Origin: an uncultured Oscillibacter sp. | GTDB taxonomy: Bacteria; Bacillota; Clostridia; Oscillospirales; Oscillospiraceae | Length of the DNA stretch: 63,647 nucleotides | Direction of reading: 5' to 3' | Assembly: GCA_910587705.1 (NCBI GenBank) | Contig: CAJUMX010000017.1 | Coordinates: 1 to 63,647 of the forward strand | Shown here: positions 51,153 to 60,126 of the stretch, one piece after another | Position numbering within the stretch: position 1 is the first letter of the stretch | Layout: every line of letters starts with the position of its first letter | Made by a program: the position numbers and the translations under genes | The notes under the pieces: model-generated | Told to the model about the DNA's origin: nothing | Databases searched by the model: none | The model's input: only the letters and a program-made list of their open reading frames with translations

Positions 51153-51749
51153 TCAATCTTCATTCCAGGGAATCTGGTGAATGGGCCCCTGCGCCGGGTC
51201 CCGGGGGATGCGGACGTAGCGCTCGTACTTCTCCTTGGGGAAGCGGTCCTGATAGATGAAGCGGTTCTCCTCCATCAGCCGCCCGTCCGGCACGGGCCCC
51301 TCGGAGAGGTACAGGGTCTTGTAGTGGGCGCCGAACACGTCTGTGTCGTACCCGGCGGTGCGCAGCCCATTCCGGGCGTAGAAGCCCAAGCGGCGCTCCG
51401 CCATCGCCGGGTCCGGGGCGTGGACGGGGGCCTCGCTCTCCACCAAAATGACCGTGTTTTGCTCCGCCCGGCGCAAAAGCTCCAGCATCAGCGCCCCCGC
51501 GCCGCTGTTCCGGCGACCCTCCGCCACGCAGAGGTAATCCAAAAGCGCCCAGCCGGGCCGGCCCAGCCAGAGGAAGCACTCCCCCGCGATCTCCTCCCCA
51601 TCAAAGAGGCACCAGGGCTGGTAGCAGCCGTCCCGGCACATGGCCTGGATGTTGGCCAGGGGTTTCAGCTCCGACGGGGGGAAGGAGGGCTTTAAGTCCC
51701 GCTCGTAAACCATCGCCACCTGCTCCGGTGAGGCCAGTTTCAGTTTCAT
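51153..51749 (-). CDS. GNAT-family acetyltransferase
   Basis: A 198-aa protein with GNAT-like ALLDYLCVAEGRRNSGAGAL and a C-terminal extension (LYLSEGPVPDGRLM). It may acetylate a small molecule or protein. The start overlaps the rimI stop. Confidence 0.78.
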   Translation of the reverse strand: MKLKLASPEQVAMVYERDLKPSFPPSELKPLANIQAMCRDGCYQPWCLFDGEEIAGECFLWLGRPGWALLDYLCVAEGRRNSGAGALMLELLRRAEQNTVILVESEAPVHAPDPAMAERRLGFYARNGLRTAGYDTDVFGAHYKTLYLSEGPVPDGRLMEENRFIYQDRFPKEKYERYVRIPRDPAQGPIHQIPWNED

Positions 51750-52225
51750 TCGTTCGTCTCCTCTTCCCCCGTCAGGTCCAGGGTCATGATGACCGCGTCC
51801 TCCCTTGGGTGCTCATAGTAATTCTTCCGCCGCCCCACGCCCCGGAAGCCCCGGCTTCCGTACAACGCGATGGCGGGATAGTTGGAGGCCCGGACCTCCA
51901 GAGTCAAAAAGGCCAATTGATTGCCTTTGGCAAAGTTCAAAAACACCTGCAAAAGCTGTCCCGCCACGCCTTGGCGGCGGCAGTCCGGCCGGACCGCCAC
52001 GTTGAGAATGTAGCCCTCGTCCAGCACCACCTGGAGCCCCGCGTAGCCCGCCACGGCCCCCTGTCCGTCCAGGGCCACCAGGAAAGCCGCCAGGTCGTTT
52101 TCCAGCTCCTCTTTCAGCATGTTCCGAGACCAGGGGTCCGGGAAGCAGACCCGTTCCAGCTCCACCACCTCGTCCAGATGGTCCCCGTTCATGGGGACGA
52201 TTTGGACCTTCCTATTCTGTTCCAT
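51746..52225 (-). CDS. rimI: Ribosomal protein alanine acetyltransferase RimI
   Basis: A 159-aa GNAT protein with VCFPDPWSRNMLKEEL, ILNVAVRPDCRRQGVAGQLL (acetyl-CoA site) and FLTLEVRASNYPAIALYGSRGF, typical of RimI. It acetylates the N-terminus of ribosomal protein S18. It is next to tsaD, as in many Firmicutes. Confidence 0.88.
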   Translation of the reverse strand: MEQNRKVQIVPMNGDHLDEVVELERVCFPDPWSRNMLKEELENDLAAFLVALDGQGAVAGYAGLQVVLDEGYILNVAVRPDCRRQGVAGQLLQVFLNFAKGNQLAFLTLEVRASNYPAIALYGSRGFRGVGRRKNYYEHPREDAVIMTLDLTGEEETNE

Positions 52226-52237
52226 AAACGCTCCTTC

Positions 52238-53086
52238 CTACGCTTCCTCCCGGCTGTAGAGCCCGATGCCCAGCAGGATCAACGTCCCGCCGAGCATCAC
52301 CAGGACGCCAGGCCGCTCCCCGAAGAGGATCAGCCCCCACACGGAGGCCAGCACCGGCTCCAGCAAATTCGCCGTGGAGATAAAGGCCGGGGGCAGGTAC
52401 TTCAGGCCCCAGCTGAATACGCTGTGACCCAGCAGCGTGCAGAATACCGCCATACCCAGCCCCGCCAGCAGATTGACCGAACCCCAGCCTATGAGGGCCT
52501 GTCCTCCCGCCAGAGCGGCGGCCAGCACTGTGGCCGTGGCCGAAGTATAAACCAAGGTTGTGTACACCGTAGTGGAGAGGGTCCTCCGGCAGACGGCTCC
52601 CAGCATGGTATAGACCGCCATGCACAAGGATCCCGTCAGGGCGAACAGGTTCCCCCGGAGGGCCGTTCCCCCTCCCCCGGAGTCCGCCAGAGCCACCGCC
52701 ACGCTGCCGCCGAAGGCCAGCAGCACCGCCGTCCAGGCCCGGCGGCTGAGCTTTTTCCGCAAAACCAGCACCGAGGCCAGGGCCACAAACAGCACCTCCG
52801 TGTCCACCAGCACCACCGCCGCGGCGATGGAGGTCCAGCGGAGGGACTCGAAGTAACAGGCAAAGTGAATCCCCAGAAAGGCCCCGCTGAGGAGGCTCAA
52901 ATAGAGCTCCCGCCGCCGGAGGGCCCGAAACTCTCCCCGCCGGGCAAGGGCCAGGGGAAGTAGCAGCAGAACCGAAAAGGCCATGCGGTAAAAGGCCAGC
53001 ACCAGGGACGGCGCCGTGGACCAGCGGACAAAGACAGCGGAGAGGGACACTCCCGCCACGCCCAAAAGCACAATCAGCCGCTTCAT
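52238..53086 (-). CDS. EamA/DMT-family transporter
   Basis: A 282-aa protein with about ten membrane segments arranged as two EamA repeats (FVRWSTAPSLVLAFYRMAFS; GWGSVNLLAGLGMAVFCTLL). Such proteins export amino acids or other metabolites. The 3-bp overlap with the kinase gene upstream suggests one transcript. Confidence 0.88.
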   Translation of the reverse strand: MKRLIVLLGVAGVSLSAVFVRWSTAPSLVLAFYRMAFSVLLLLPLALARRGEFRALRRRELYLSLLSGAFLGIHFACYFESLRWTSIAAAVVLVDTEVLFVALASVLVLRKKLSRRAWTAVLLAFGGSVAVALADSGGGGTALRGNLFALTGSLCMAVYTMLGAVCRRTLSTTVYTTLVYTSATATVLAAALAGGQALIGWGSVNLLAGLGMAVFCTLLGHSVFSWGLKYLPPAFISTANLLEPVLASVWGLILFGERPGVLVMLGGTLILLGIGLYSREEA

Positions 53087-53580
53087 GGCCAGTCCTCCAA
53101 GCGCTCTGCCGCTTCCGCAGGCGTCAAGCGGGACACATCCAGCTTCTCCGTATCCAGAGCGCCGTATAGCGGCAGATAGGAAAGGCTCCGCTCCAGGGCT
53201 TCCCCGTCCCGCCGTCCGGCCCGGACGTCTTTTTTAATCCGGGCGGTCAAAGCCTCCGGCGAGGCGGTCAGGGATATCGCCCGGACCTCACAGCCATTCA
53301 GGTCCAGGCGGGACAACAGGCCGTCCAAAATCGCCTGTTGGTGCAGCACCCAGCAAAAAATCACGTGGTCATAGGCGGAGCAGCGGAGGAAATTGTTTAG
53401 CAGAAAGCAGATATTTTCCGTCACCATGGCCTTGGTCTCCTCCGTCACCTGGAAGGGGCTCGCATCCCAGCACCAGTCTCCGTCCAAAAAGACGCTGCGA
53501 TCCAGCCGCTTTTGGAGCTCCCGGCAGACGGTGGTTTTCCCCACGCCCATGGGGCCGCCGATGAGATAGAGCCGCTTCAT
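53083..53580 (-). CDS. P-loop kinase-like protein
   Basis: The start is the ATG at 53580 after GGGAGG; the longer frame runs inside polA. The 165-aa product has Walker A (LYLIGGPMGVGKTTVCREL) and DGDWCWDASPF. It resembles AAA-type nucleotide or shikimate-like kinases. The substrate is unknown. Confidence 0.8.
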   Translation of the reverse strand: MKRLYLIGGPMGVGKTTVCRELQKRLDRSVFLDGDWCWDASPFQVTEETKAMVTENICFLLNNFLRCSAYDHVIFCWVLHQQAILDGLLSRLDLNGCEVRAISLTASPEALTARIKKDVRAGRRDGEALERSLSYLPLYGALDTEKLDVSRLTPAEAAERLEDWP

Positions 53581-53618
53581 GCCATCGCCTCCCAGCCGGG
53601 AAAAACCGACTTCTTCCG

Positions 53619-56279
53619 TCATCCCTTCGCCTCCAGCCAGTTCTTTCCCCAGTGGGCCTCCGCCGTCAGGGGGACGCTGAGACGGACCACATGCTCCATC
53701 TCCTCCTCCAAAAGCTGGGCCACGGCCTCCGCCTCCTCCTCGGGGCACTCCACAATCAGCTCGTCGTGAACCTGAAGGACCAGCCGGGCAGAAGGCTTTT
53801 CCGTCCGGAGCCGCTTCCATACCGCCACCATGGCCAGCTTCATCACATCCGCCGCCGTCCCCTGGATCGGCATGTTCAAAGCCTCCCGCTCGCCGGAGGC
53901 CTGGTCCTTTTTCTGGGAGGAAGCCAGCTTCAAAATCTCCCGCCGCCGGTGGAAGAGCGTCTCCACATAACCAGCCTCATGGGCCTTTTCCACAATCTCC
54001 TCCATGTACCTCCCCACACCGGGGAAGGTGGCAAAGTAATCCTCCAGATAGGCCCTGGCCTCAGGCAGACTGACGCCCAGGTCCTGACTTAGACTGAACG
54101 CGCTTTTGCCGTAGACAATACCGAAGTTCACCGATTTCGCCTGGCGTCGCATTTCATGGGTCACGTCCTCCCGGGCCACGCGGAAAACCTTCGCCGCCGT
54201 CTCGGCGTGGAAATCGCCGCCCGCCAAAAAGGCCGCCTGCATCGCCTCGTCTCCGGCGATATGCGCCAGAATACGCAGCTCGATCTGGGAGTAGTCCGCG
54301 TCCACCAGCGCGCAGCCCTCTGCCGCCGTGAACATCCGGCGAAACTCGCTGCCAAGGTCCGTCCGGGTGGGGATGTTCTGCAAATTCGGCTCCGTGGAGC
54401 TGAGACGGCCCGTGGCGGTAACGGTCATTTGGAACTTCGTCCGCACCCGCCCGTCAGGGTCCATGGCCTTCAAGAGGCCATCGGCGTAAGTGGATTTCAG
54501 CTTGGCATACTGCCGATACTCCAGCACCGCGTCCACAATGGGGTGGCGGAGCTTTTCCAGCACGTCGGCGTTGGTCGACCAGCCGGTTTTCGTTTTCTTC
54601 CCGTGGGGCAGGCCCAGACGGTCGAACAGCACCTCCCCCAGCTGCTTTGGAGAGTTGATGTTAAACCTGCCCCCGGCTATCTCATAAATGGCGGCCTCCC
54701 GCTCCGCCATCCGGGCGGAGAGGCTCTCACCAAACTCCCGCAGGGCCCGGGCGTCCACGCCACAGCCCGTCCGCTCCATCTCCGCCAGCACCCGACACAG
54801 AGGCAGCTCGGCGGACTGAAACAGCCCCCACTGGCCCCGCTCCCGGAGCCTGGCGGCCAACACGCCGTACAGGGCCTCCACCGCCGTGACATAGCGGTCC
54901 AAAGAGGCGGCGGCCATCCCGTCTCCCAGGAGGGAGAAGGCATCCGGCTCCAGGTACAGGGGCTTTGGCAGCTCCTCGTTGAAATAGGAGACCACAAGCC
55001 GCTGGAGGTCATAGCTCCCCGCCGTGGCCTCCAGCAGGTAATCCGCCAAGGCCGTGTCAAAGACAAAGCCCTCCGCCGGAAGGCCGCCCTCCAAAAGCGC
55101 CCGCATCAGGTCCTTGACGTTATGGGAGACCTTCTTGACCGCCTCTGAAAAGAGGCCCGCCAACAGACCGTTCCAATCTCCCTGGTAGCGCTCGAAGAAC
55201 AGCTCCGCCATGACGGCGGGGCCCTCCCCCGCCTCACAGTAGACCCCCACAGCAGAGAGGTCCGGCCGGGCCAGCACAGACACGTGGTCCGCCGCCTTCC
55301 AGAGGGCCAGCAGCTCCTCCCCCCGGGCGGGATCCGTCACCGTCTCCACAACGGCGGCGGTCTCCTTCCGGGTCTCCGGGGCTGGTGTGCTGTCCGGGCT
55401 GAGCTGAAATTTCTCAATAAGCTTGGTAAACTCCAGCTTTAAAAACAGCGGATACGCCTCGGGGCCCGGGGCTTTTCGCCAGTTGTCCTCCGGGTGGAAG
55501 TTCAGAGGCACGTCTGTTGCGATGGTGGCCAGCCAGTAGGAATGGCGGGCGGACTCCTCCCCCTCCGCCAGCTTTTTGATAACACCGGGCTTGGCGGGGG
55601 TGTCCGGGGCGGTCACGATCTGGGGCATGTGGTCATAAAGATGATCAATGGAGCCATACATCTGTACCAGGCCCATGGCCGTCTTTTCTCCCACGCCCTT
55701 CACGCCGGGGATGTTGTCGGAGCTGTCCCCCATCAGAGCCTTCAAATCAATCATGTGGATGGGGGCAAAGCCATACGCCTCCTGGAAGGCGGCCTCCGTC
55801 ATATCCTTCGTCGTGGTCTGGCCCATGCGGGTGGAGACCAGCTTCACCTTCGTGTGTTCGTCAATGAGCTGGAGACTGTCCTTGTCCCCGGTGACCACCA
55901 CGCACTCCCAGCCCGCCAACCCGCACTTCCGGGAGATGGTGCCCAGCAGATCGTCGGCCTCCCAGCCCTCCAGCTCATAGCGGGGAATGTTCAGCGCGTC
56001 CAGCACCTCCTTCAAAACCGGCACCTGCTGGCGCAGCTCCTCCGGCATGGGCTTCCGGGTGGCCTTATAGGCCGCGTCCGCCTTGTGGCGGAAGGTGGGA
56101 GCGTGGAGGTCGAAGGTAACGCACACCGCGTCCGGGGACTCCTCCCCCTCCAGGCGCAGCAGCGTTGTCAAAAATCCAAAGACGGCGTGGGTGTAGAGCC
56201 CGTCCCGGGTTGTGAGAGGCCGGATGCCGTAATAGGCCCGGTTGATGATGCTATTCCCGTCGATCACCATGAGCTTCAT
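53619..56279 (-). CDS. polA: DNA polymerase I
   Basis: An 886-aa protein: 5'-nuclease domain (FDLHAPTFRHKADAAYK; GDSSDNIPGVKGVGEKTA), a middle exonuclease-fold domain that looks degenerate in its acidic residues, and a family A polymerase domain (DYSQIELRILAHIAGD; RRQAKSVNFGIVYG; LQVHDELIVE). It fills gaps and removes primers. Full usual length. Confidence 0.95.
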   Translation of the reverse strand: MKLMVIDGNSIINRAYYGIRPLTTRDGLYTHAVFGFLTTLLRLEGEESPDAVCVTFDLHAPTFRHKADAAYKATRKPMPEELRQQVPVLKEVLDALNIPRYELEGWEADDLLGTISRKCGLAGWECVVVTGDKDSLQLIDEHTKVKLVSTRMGQTTTKDMTEAAFQEAYGFAPIHMIDLKALMGDSSDNIPGVKGVGEKTAMGLVQMYGSIDHLYDHMPQIVTAPDTPAKPGVIKKLAEGEESARHSYWLATIATDVPLNFHPEDNWRKAPGPEAYPLFLKLEFTKLIEKFQLSPDSTPAPETRKETAAVVETVTDPARGEELLALWKAADHVSVLARPDLSAVGVYCEAGEGPAVMAELFFERYQGDWNGLLAGLFSEAVKKVSHNVKDLMRALLEGGLPAEGFVFDTALADYLLEATAGSYDLQRLVVSYFNEELPKPLYLEPDAFSLLGDGMAAASLDRYVTAVEALYGVLAARLRERGQWGLFQSAELPLCRVLAEMERTGCGVDARALREFGESLSARMAEREAAIYEIAGGRFNINSPKQLGEVLFDRLGLPHGKKTKTGWSTNADVLEKLRHPIVDAVLEYRQYAKLKSTYADGLLKAMDPDGRVRTKFQMTVTATGRLSSTEPNLQNIPTRTDLGSEFRRMFTAAEGCALVDADYSQIELRILAHIAGDEAMQAAFLAGGDFHAETAAKVFRVAREDVTHEMRRQAKSVNFGIVYGKSAFSLSQDLGVSLPEARAYLEDYFATFPGVGRYMEEIVEKAHEAGYVETLFHRRREILKLASSQKKDQASGEREALNMPIQGTAADVMKLAMVAVWKRLRTEKPSARLVLQVHDELIVECPEEEAEAVAQLLEEEMEHVVRLSVPLTAEAHWGKNWLEAKG

Positions 56280-56353
56280 ATGGAAAACCCTCCAGTTCCA
56301 GGCAAAAATACAATCGCCCGATCATTATACCACGTTCACCGCCGATTCACAAC

Positions 56354-56383
56354 AGCGGAAACTGGCGTTTTCCCGTTTCCGCT
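56354..56383. terminator. Hairpin upstream of the 439-aa lipoprotein gene
   Basis: The arms AGCGGAAAC and GTTTCCGCT pair perfectly around a 12-nt loop, followed by a T-rich stretch (TTTGTTACTTTTT). It lies between polA (leftward) and the lipoprotein gene, so it may end a rightward transcript or be a leader. Confidence 0.45.
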
Positions 56384-56476
56384 TTGTTACTTTTTGTTCT
56401 GGGTTTGTGATTTTTTCCCCAGGCGGACCTGTCATACTGTTTGTAAGCATTTGATACAAGGAAAGGAGCTTTGCCG

Positions 56477-57790
56477 ATGCGCCATTTGGACCTTTTTGCC
56501 TTGGTGCTGGCTTGCCTGCTCACGCTCACCGCTTGCGGCGGTGAGACGGCCGAGGGGACCGTGGACCCGGAGAACCCGCCTCCTTATCCGCCCTTCACCA
56601 GCAAAAACGCGACGCTCCAATGCGTTGACGGACTGTATATCGCCCTTCCCATGGAGTACTCCGGGCTTCTTTACCTGGACAGTGCCTTCCCCGACGCCGG
56701 GGAGAGCTGGAAGCCTCTGATTTCCGTTTTCGAAAAAAACTCCTACGAGGCCGCCATGGAGGACTTCGGCGGCGGGGGCGGCTTTCTCTTCGGCCTCCTG
56801 GTGATGGACCAGGCAGCCTTTGAGCAGCACATCAGTGCCGGGAGCCCCGGCATAGAGGTGTTCGCTACCGACGGCGAGCGATACTACGCCTACACCTTTC
56901 CCACTGACGTGCAGTTTTACCGTCCCGGCCTCAGCGGCAGCAACCTGCTGGACCACCCGGATTGGGAAACCTGGGAGAGACTCTGTGAAATCGGTCCCCT
57001 GGTTCGAGAGGACTTCCTCACTCGAAACAACCTCCAGTCCTTTGACGTTCAGGACTTCCTGAACCAACAAGCAGATGGAGAGGACTACCTCTGTGTGCGG
57101 TACTACCCCTATTTTGTCCAAGACGGCGACACCCATGACTACTACCAGCTTCTCCTCCGCCAGCCCGCAACCCAAGGCGAGGGTGGCCTCTGGGCCGTAG
57201 AACAATGGCTGGACGAGTACGGTACCCCGTCCCTCTACTTCCCCGACAGCGGCAAGCCCGCCGCCGAGTATTACGCGGAGCTTCAAGAGCAGTGTAACGT
57301 TGGGGAGCATCCCGAGCTGCTGACCCCCCTTGGAGCAGCGGACGCTTTTGTGAAGGAGTATTTTGGCCACAAAACCTATGACATCAGCTTTGAGACAGCC
57401 CGCGAGATCAACCAGGATTACATGGAACAAAACCAACGGCTCCAGGAGATGGTTTCTGCCGTGATGTTTGACAAAGACATCGATCAGCGGGAGCTGCTGG
57501 AGTGCGCTGGGAACGCCAGTGCGGACAACTGGGGCGTGCTGGACCGGAACCTGTATGGCTCCGACTGGTTCGCTCCCCTGATGGAAGCCCTGGCAGAGGC
57601 CGCCGTGGGAGAGGACCAGCAATGGCGGGACACCATGGTTTACCAATGCCTTCTATCCACCTGGCATTCTAAGAAGGATTTCCACACGCCTCTGGAGACC
57701 ATCCTCCAAACCCAGAAGGAGGTGGACCCCGACGCCTTCGCCGCCGCTACGGCCCCTAAGGAACCGGGCCGATCTCCCGACAGACATTAG
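56477..57790 (+). CDS. Secreted lipoprotein of unknown function
   Basis: The start is the ATG at 56477, 9 nt after AAAGGAG. The signal peptide ends with LLTLTACGG, so it is a lipoprotein. The 437-aa product is acidic and aromatic-rich and has no repeat. I recognise no domain. A promoter should lie in 56,390-56,470, where TTGTTC and a TACTGT-like box are seen. Confidence 0.78.
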   Translation: MRHLDLFALVLACLLTLTACGGETAEGTVDPENPPPYPPFTSKNATLQCVDGLYIALPMEYSGLLYLDSAFPDAGESWKPLISVFEKNSYEAAMEDFGGGGGFLFGLLVMDQAAFEQHISAGSPGIEVFATDGERYYAYTFPTDVQFYRPGLSGSNLLDHPDWETWERLCEIGPLVREDFLTRNNLQSFDVQDFLNQQADGEDYLCVRYYPYFVQDGDTHDYYQLLLRQPATQGEGGLWAVEQWLDEYGTPSLYFPDSGKPAAEYYAELQEQCNVGEHPELLTPLGAADAFVKEYFGHKTYDISFETAREINQDYMEQNQRLQEMVSAVMFDKDIDQRELLECAGNASADNWGVLDRNLYGSDWFAPLMEALAEAAVGEDQQWRDTMVYQCLLSTWHSKKDFHTPLETILQTQKEVDPDAFAAATAPKEPGRSPDRH

Positions 57791-57930
57791 ACCGCCGCAC
57801 GAGAGCCGGTTTTTAAGTAGGCTCTAGAAAAGTTTTTCACTTTTCCAAAATTTTCTCACGCCGCCTCTTGCTTTTCTCCGGTACTTGTATTAGAGTAGAA
57901 GCATCAAATACAAAAAAGGAGACTGTCAAC

Positions 57931-58299
57931 ATGAACGTTCTGGAAACCAAGAACGCCCCCGGCGCCATCGGCCCCTATTCCCAGGGTTTTGAGGTAAACG
58001 GCTTTATCTACACCTCCGGCCAGATTCCCGTGGACCCCGCCACCGGCGAGGTGCCCGCCGGCATCGCCGCCCAGGCGGAGCAGAGCTGCAAGAACGTGGG
58101 CGCCATTCTGGAGGCCGCCGGAGCCGGCTTCGACAAGGTGTTCAAGACCACCTGCTTCCTGGCTGACATGGGCGACTTCGCCGCCTTCAACGAGGTCTAT
58201 GCCAAGTACTTCACCTCCAAGCCCGCTCGCTCCTGCGTGGCCGTGAAGGACCTGCCCAAGGGCGTCCTCTGCGAGATCGAGGCCATTGCCGCGAAGTAA
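57931..58299 (+). CDS. ridA: RidA-family enamine/imine deaminase
   Basis: The start is the ATG at 57931 after AAAAGGAG. The 122-aa product matches RidA: APGAIGPYSQG, FIYTSGQIPVDPATGE, and ARSCVAVKDLPKGVLCEIEA with the Arg that binds the substrate carboxylate. It clears reactive enamines made by PLP enzymes. Confidence 0.95.
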   Translation: MNVLETKNAPGAIGPYSQGFEVNGFIYTSGQIPVDPATGEVPAGIAAQAEQSCKNVGAILEAAGAGFDKVFKTTCFLADMGDFAAFNEVYAKYFTSKPARSCVAVKDLPKGVLCEIEAIAAK

Positions 58300-58311
58300 G
58301 TTTTTCTGGAT

Positions 58312-58347
58312 AAAAAGGTCCCCTTCCGCCTGGAGGGGGACCTTTTT
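58312..58347 (+). terminator. Terminator of ridA
   Basis: AAAAAGGTCCCC / GGGGACCTTTTT around a short loop, 13 bp after the stop codon. Confidence 0.85.
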
Positions 58348-58432
58348 GCGTTGATCCGTCTTGCAAACTTGTAAACGGCAAAAGAGGGCTTGCGCCGCAA
58401 ATTCTCCAGAAGAACCTTCCATCCCCGCCGCA

Positions 58433-58463
58433 AAAAAGGGACCCGCTTTCAGCGGGTCCCTTG
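58433..58463 (-). terminator. Terminator of the der-plsY-gpsA operon
   Basis: AAGGGACCCGCT / AGCGGGTCCCTT with T6 on the minus strand, about 20 bp after the gpsA stop. Confidence 0.85.
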
Positions 58464-58484
58464 GCGTATCCTTATCAAACAGTC

Positions 58485-59489
58485 TTACAGCCAGGCGGTT
58501 CCCAAAAGCTCGTCCTTCCCCGGACGGCCCATCAGCTCCGGGACCACATCCCGGGCCTGCCTGCCCTGGTACAGCACCTCATAGGCGCACCGGCAAATGG
58601 GCATCTCCACGCCCTCCCGTTCCGCCAGCTGATGGACACTCTCGGCGGCGTAGTAGCCCTCTACCACCGCGCCCACCTCCTCCATGGCCTCTTGAACGCG
58701 TTTGCCCTGGCCGATGAGGATGCCCGCCCGGTTGTTCCGGGAGTGCATGGAGGTACAGGTGACAATCAGGTCTCCCATACCCGCAAGCCCCCCGAAGGTC
58801 TGGCGGATACCGCCCAGGTGCTCCCCCAGACGGGTGATCTCCGCCATAGCCCGGGTCATCAGCAGGGCCTTTGTGTTGTCTTGAAAGCCCAGTCCCGCGC
58901 AGATGCCACAGCTGAGGGCAATGACGTTTTTCAGCGCCGCCGCCAGCTCCACGCCCACAATGTCCGCGCTGGTGTAGACCCGGAAGCAGTCGCTCATGAA
59001 GGCATCCTGCACAAAGCAAGCCCCCTCCCGGTCCGGGCAGGCAGCCACGCAGGCCGTGGGCAGCCGGAGGCCCACCTCCTCCGCGTGTGAGGGACCAGAG
59101 AGCGCCACCACCCGACAGATGTCCCCGACAGCCTCCCGCAGAACCTGACTCATCCGCAGGTTTGTGTCCCGCTCAATGCCCTTGGAAACCGTCACCAGAA
59201 TCGTCTCCGGTCGCAGATAGGAGGCAATCCGCTTCCCCGTCTCTCGGACGGCGAAGGAGGGGCTGGCACAGACCACCAGCTCCGCCCCCTCCAGGCAATT
59301 CAGGTCCCCGGTGACGTTCAGCGTCTCCGGCAGGGGGATGCCCTTTAACAGGGGATTCTCCCGGGTCCGGGCCATCTCCTCCGCCTTGGCGGGGGTCCGG
59401 GACCAGAGGGTCACGTCGTGCCCGTTGTCGCAGAGAACCAGAGCCAAAGCCGTGCCCCAGCCGCCGGTCCCCAATACCACCGCTTTCAT
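58485..59489 (-). CDS. gpsA: Glycerol-3-phosphate dehydrogenase (NAD(P)+)
   Basis: A 334-aa protein with the NAD-binding start VLGTGGWGTALALVL and the catalytic region ELAAALKNVIALSCGICAGL. It makes glycerol-3-phosphate for phospholipids. Its start overlaps the plsY stop by 4 bp. Confidence 0.95.
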   Translation of the reverse strand: MKAVVLGTGGWGTALALVLCDNGHDVTLWSRTPAKAEEMARTRENPLLKGIPLPETLNVTGDLNCLEGAELVVCASPSFAVRETGKRIASYLRPETILVTVSKGIERDTNLRMSQVLREAVGDICRVVALSGPSHAEEVGLRLPTACVAACPDREGACFVQDAFMSDCFRVYTSADIVGVELAAALKNVIALSCGICAGLGFQDNTKALLMTRAMAEITRLGEHLGGIRQTFGGLAGMGDLIVTCTSMHSRNNRAGILIGQGKRVQEAMEEVGAVVEGYYAAESVHQLAEREGVEMPICRCAYEVLYQGRQARDVVPELMGRPGKDELLGTAWL

Positions 59490-60124
59490 GTGCCGCCCTC
59501 CTTTTTATGATGAAGCGAAAACTTGTTCTCATTCCCCGCCAGCAGCCGCCGGATGTTGGCCCGGTGCTGCCAGACCACCAGCCCTCCCAGGAGGAAAGCC
59601 AGCACCACAACTCGGACCTCCGGGAAGCAGTACCAGCTGATAAAGGGGAAGCTGGCCCCGGCCCACAGGGAACCCAGGGAAACATACCGCGTTACGATTA
59701 CCAAAACCAGGAAGCCCCCCCAGACCACCAGAGCGACGCGCCAGTCGATCATCAGGGCAATCGTACCGCCGGAGAGGATGCCCTTGCCGCCCTTGAAATG
59801 GAACATGCAGGGGAACATGTGGCCCAGCAGGCAGAACAGGCCCGCCCAGTATTTGGCCGTTACGGCCCCACCGAACACGGTACTGGCCAGCAGCACGGCA
59901 AGCACCGCTTTCAGCACGTCGCAGAGTATCACCACAAAGGTCAGCCCGCCGCCAAAGGTCCGGTGAAAATTCGTCAAGCCCGCATTCCCGCTGCCGTGGT
60001 TCCGGATGTCGTCCCGGAGGATATACTTGGACACAATCACCGCGCCGTTGAAGCAGCCCAGGAAATAGGACACCACAGCCGTTCCGCCATAGATCAAAAG
60101 CATCGCCAGCCACAGGTTCTCCAT
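59486..60124 (-). CDS. plsY: Glycerol-3-phosphate acyltransferase PlsY
   Basis: The start is the ATG at 60124, 7 nt after AAGGAGG. The ~212-aa protein has five membrane segments and the PlsY motifs FLGCFNGAVIVSKYI, DIRNHGSGNAGLTNFHRTFG and HMFPCMFHFKGGKG. It acylates glycerol-3-phosphate with acyl phosphate. Confidence 0.95.
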   Translation of the reverse strand: MENLWLAMLLIYGGTAVVSYFLGCFNGAVIVSKYILRDDIRNHGSGNAGLTNFHRTFGGGLTFVVILCDVLKAVLAVLLASTVFGGAVTAKYWAGLFCLLGHMFPCMFHFKGGKGILSGGTIALMIDWRVALVVWGGFLVLVIVTRYVSLGSLWAGASFPFISWYCFPEVRVVVLAFLLGGLVVWQHRANIRRLLAGNENKFSLHHKKEGGT

Positions 60125-60126
60125 AC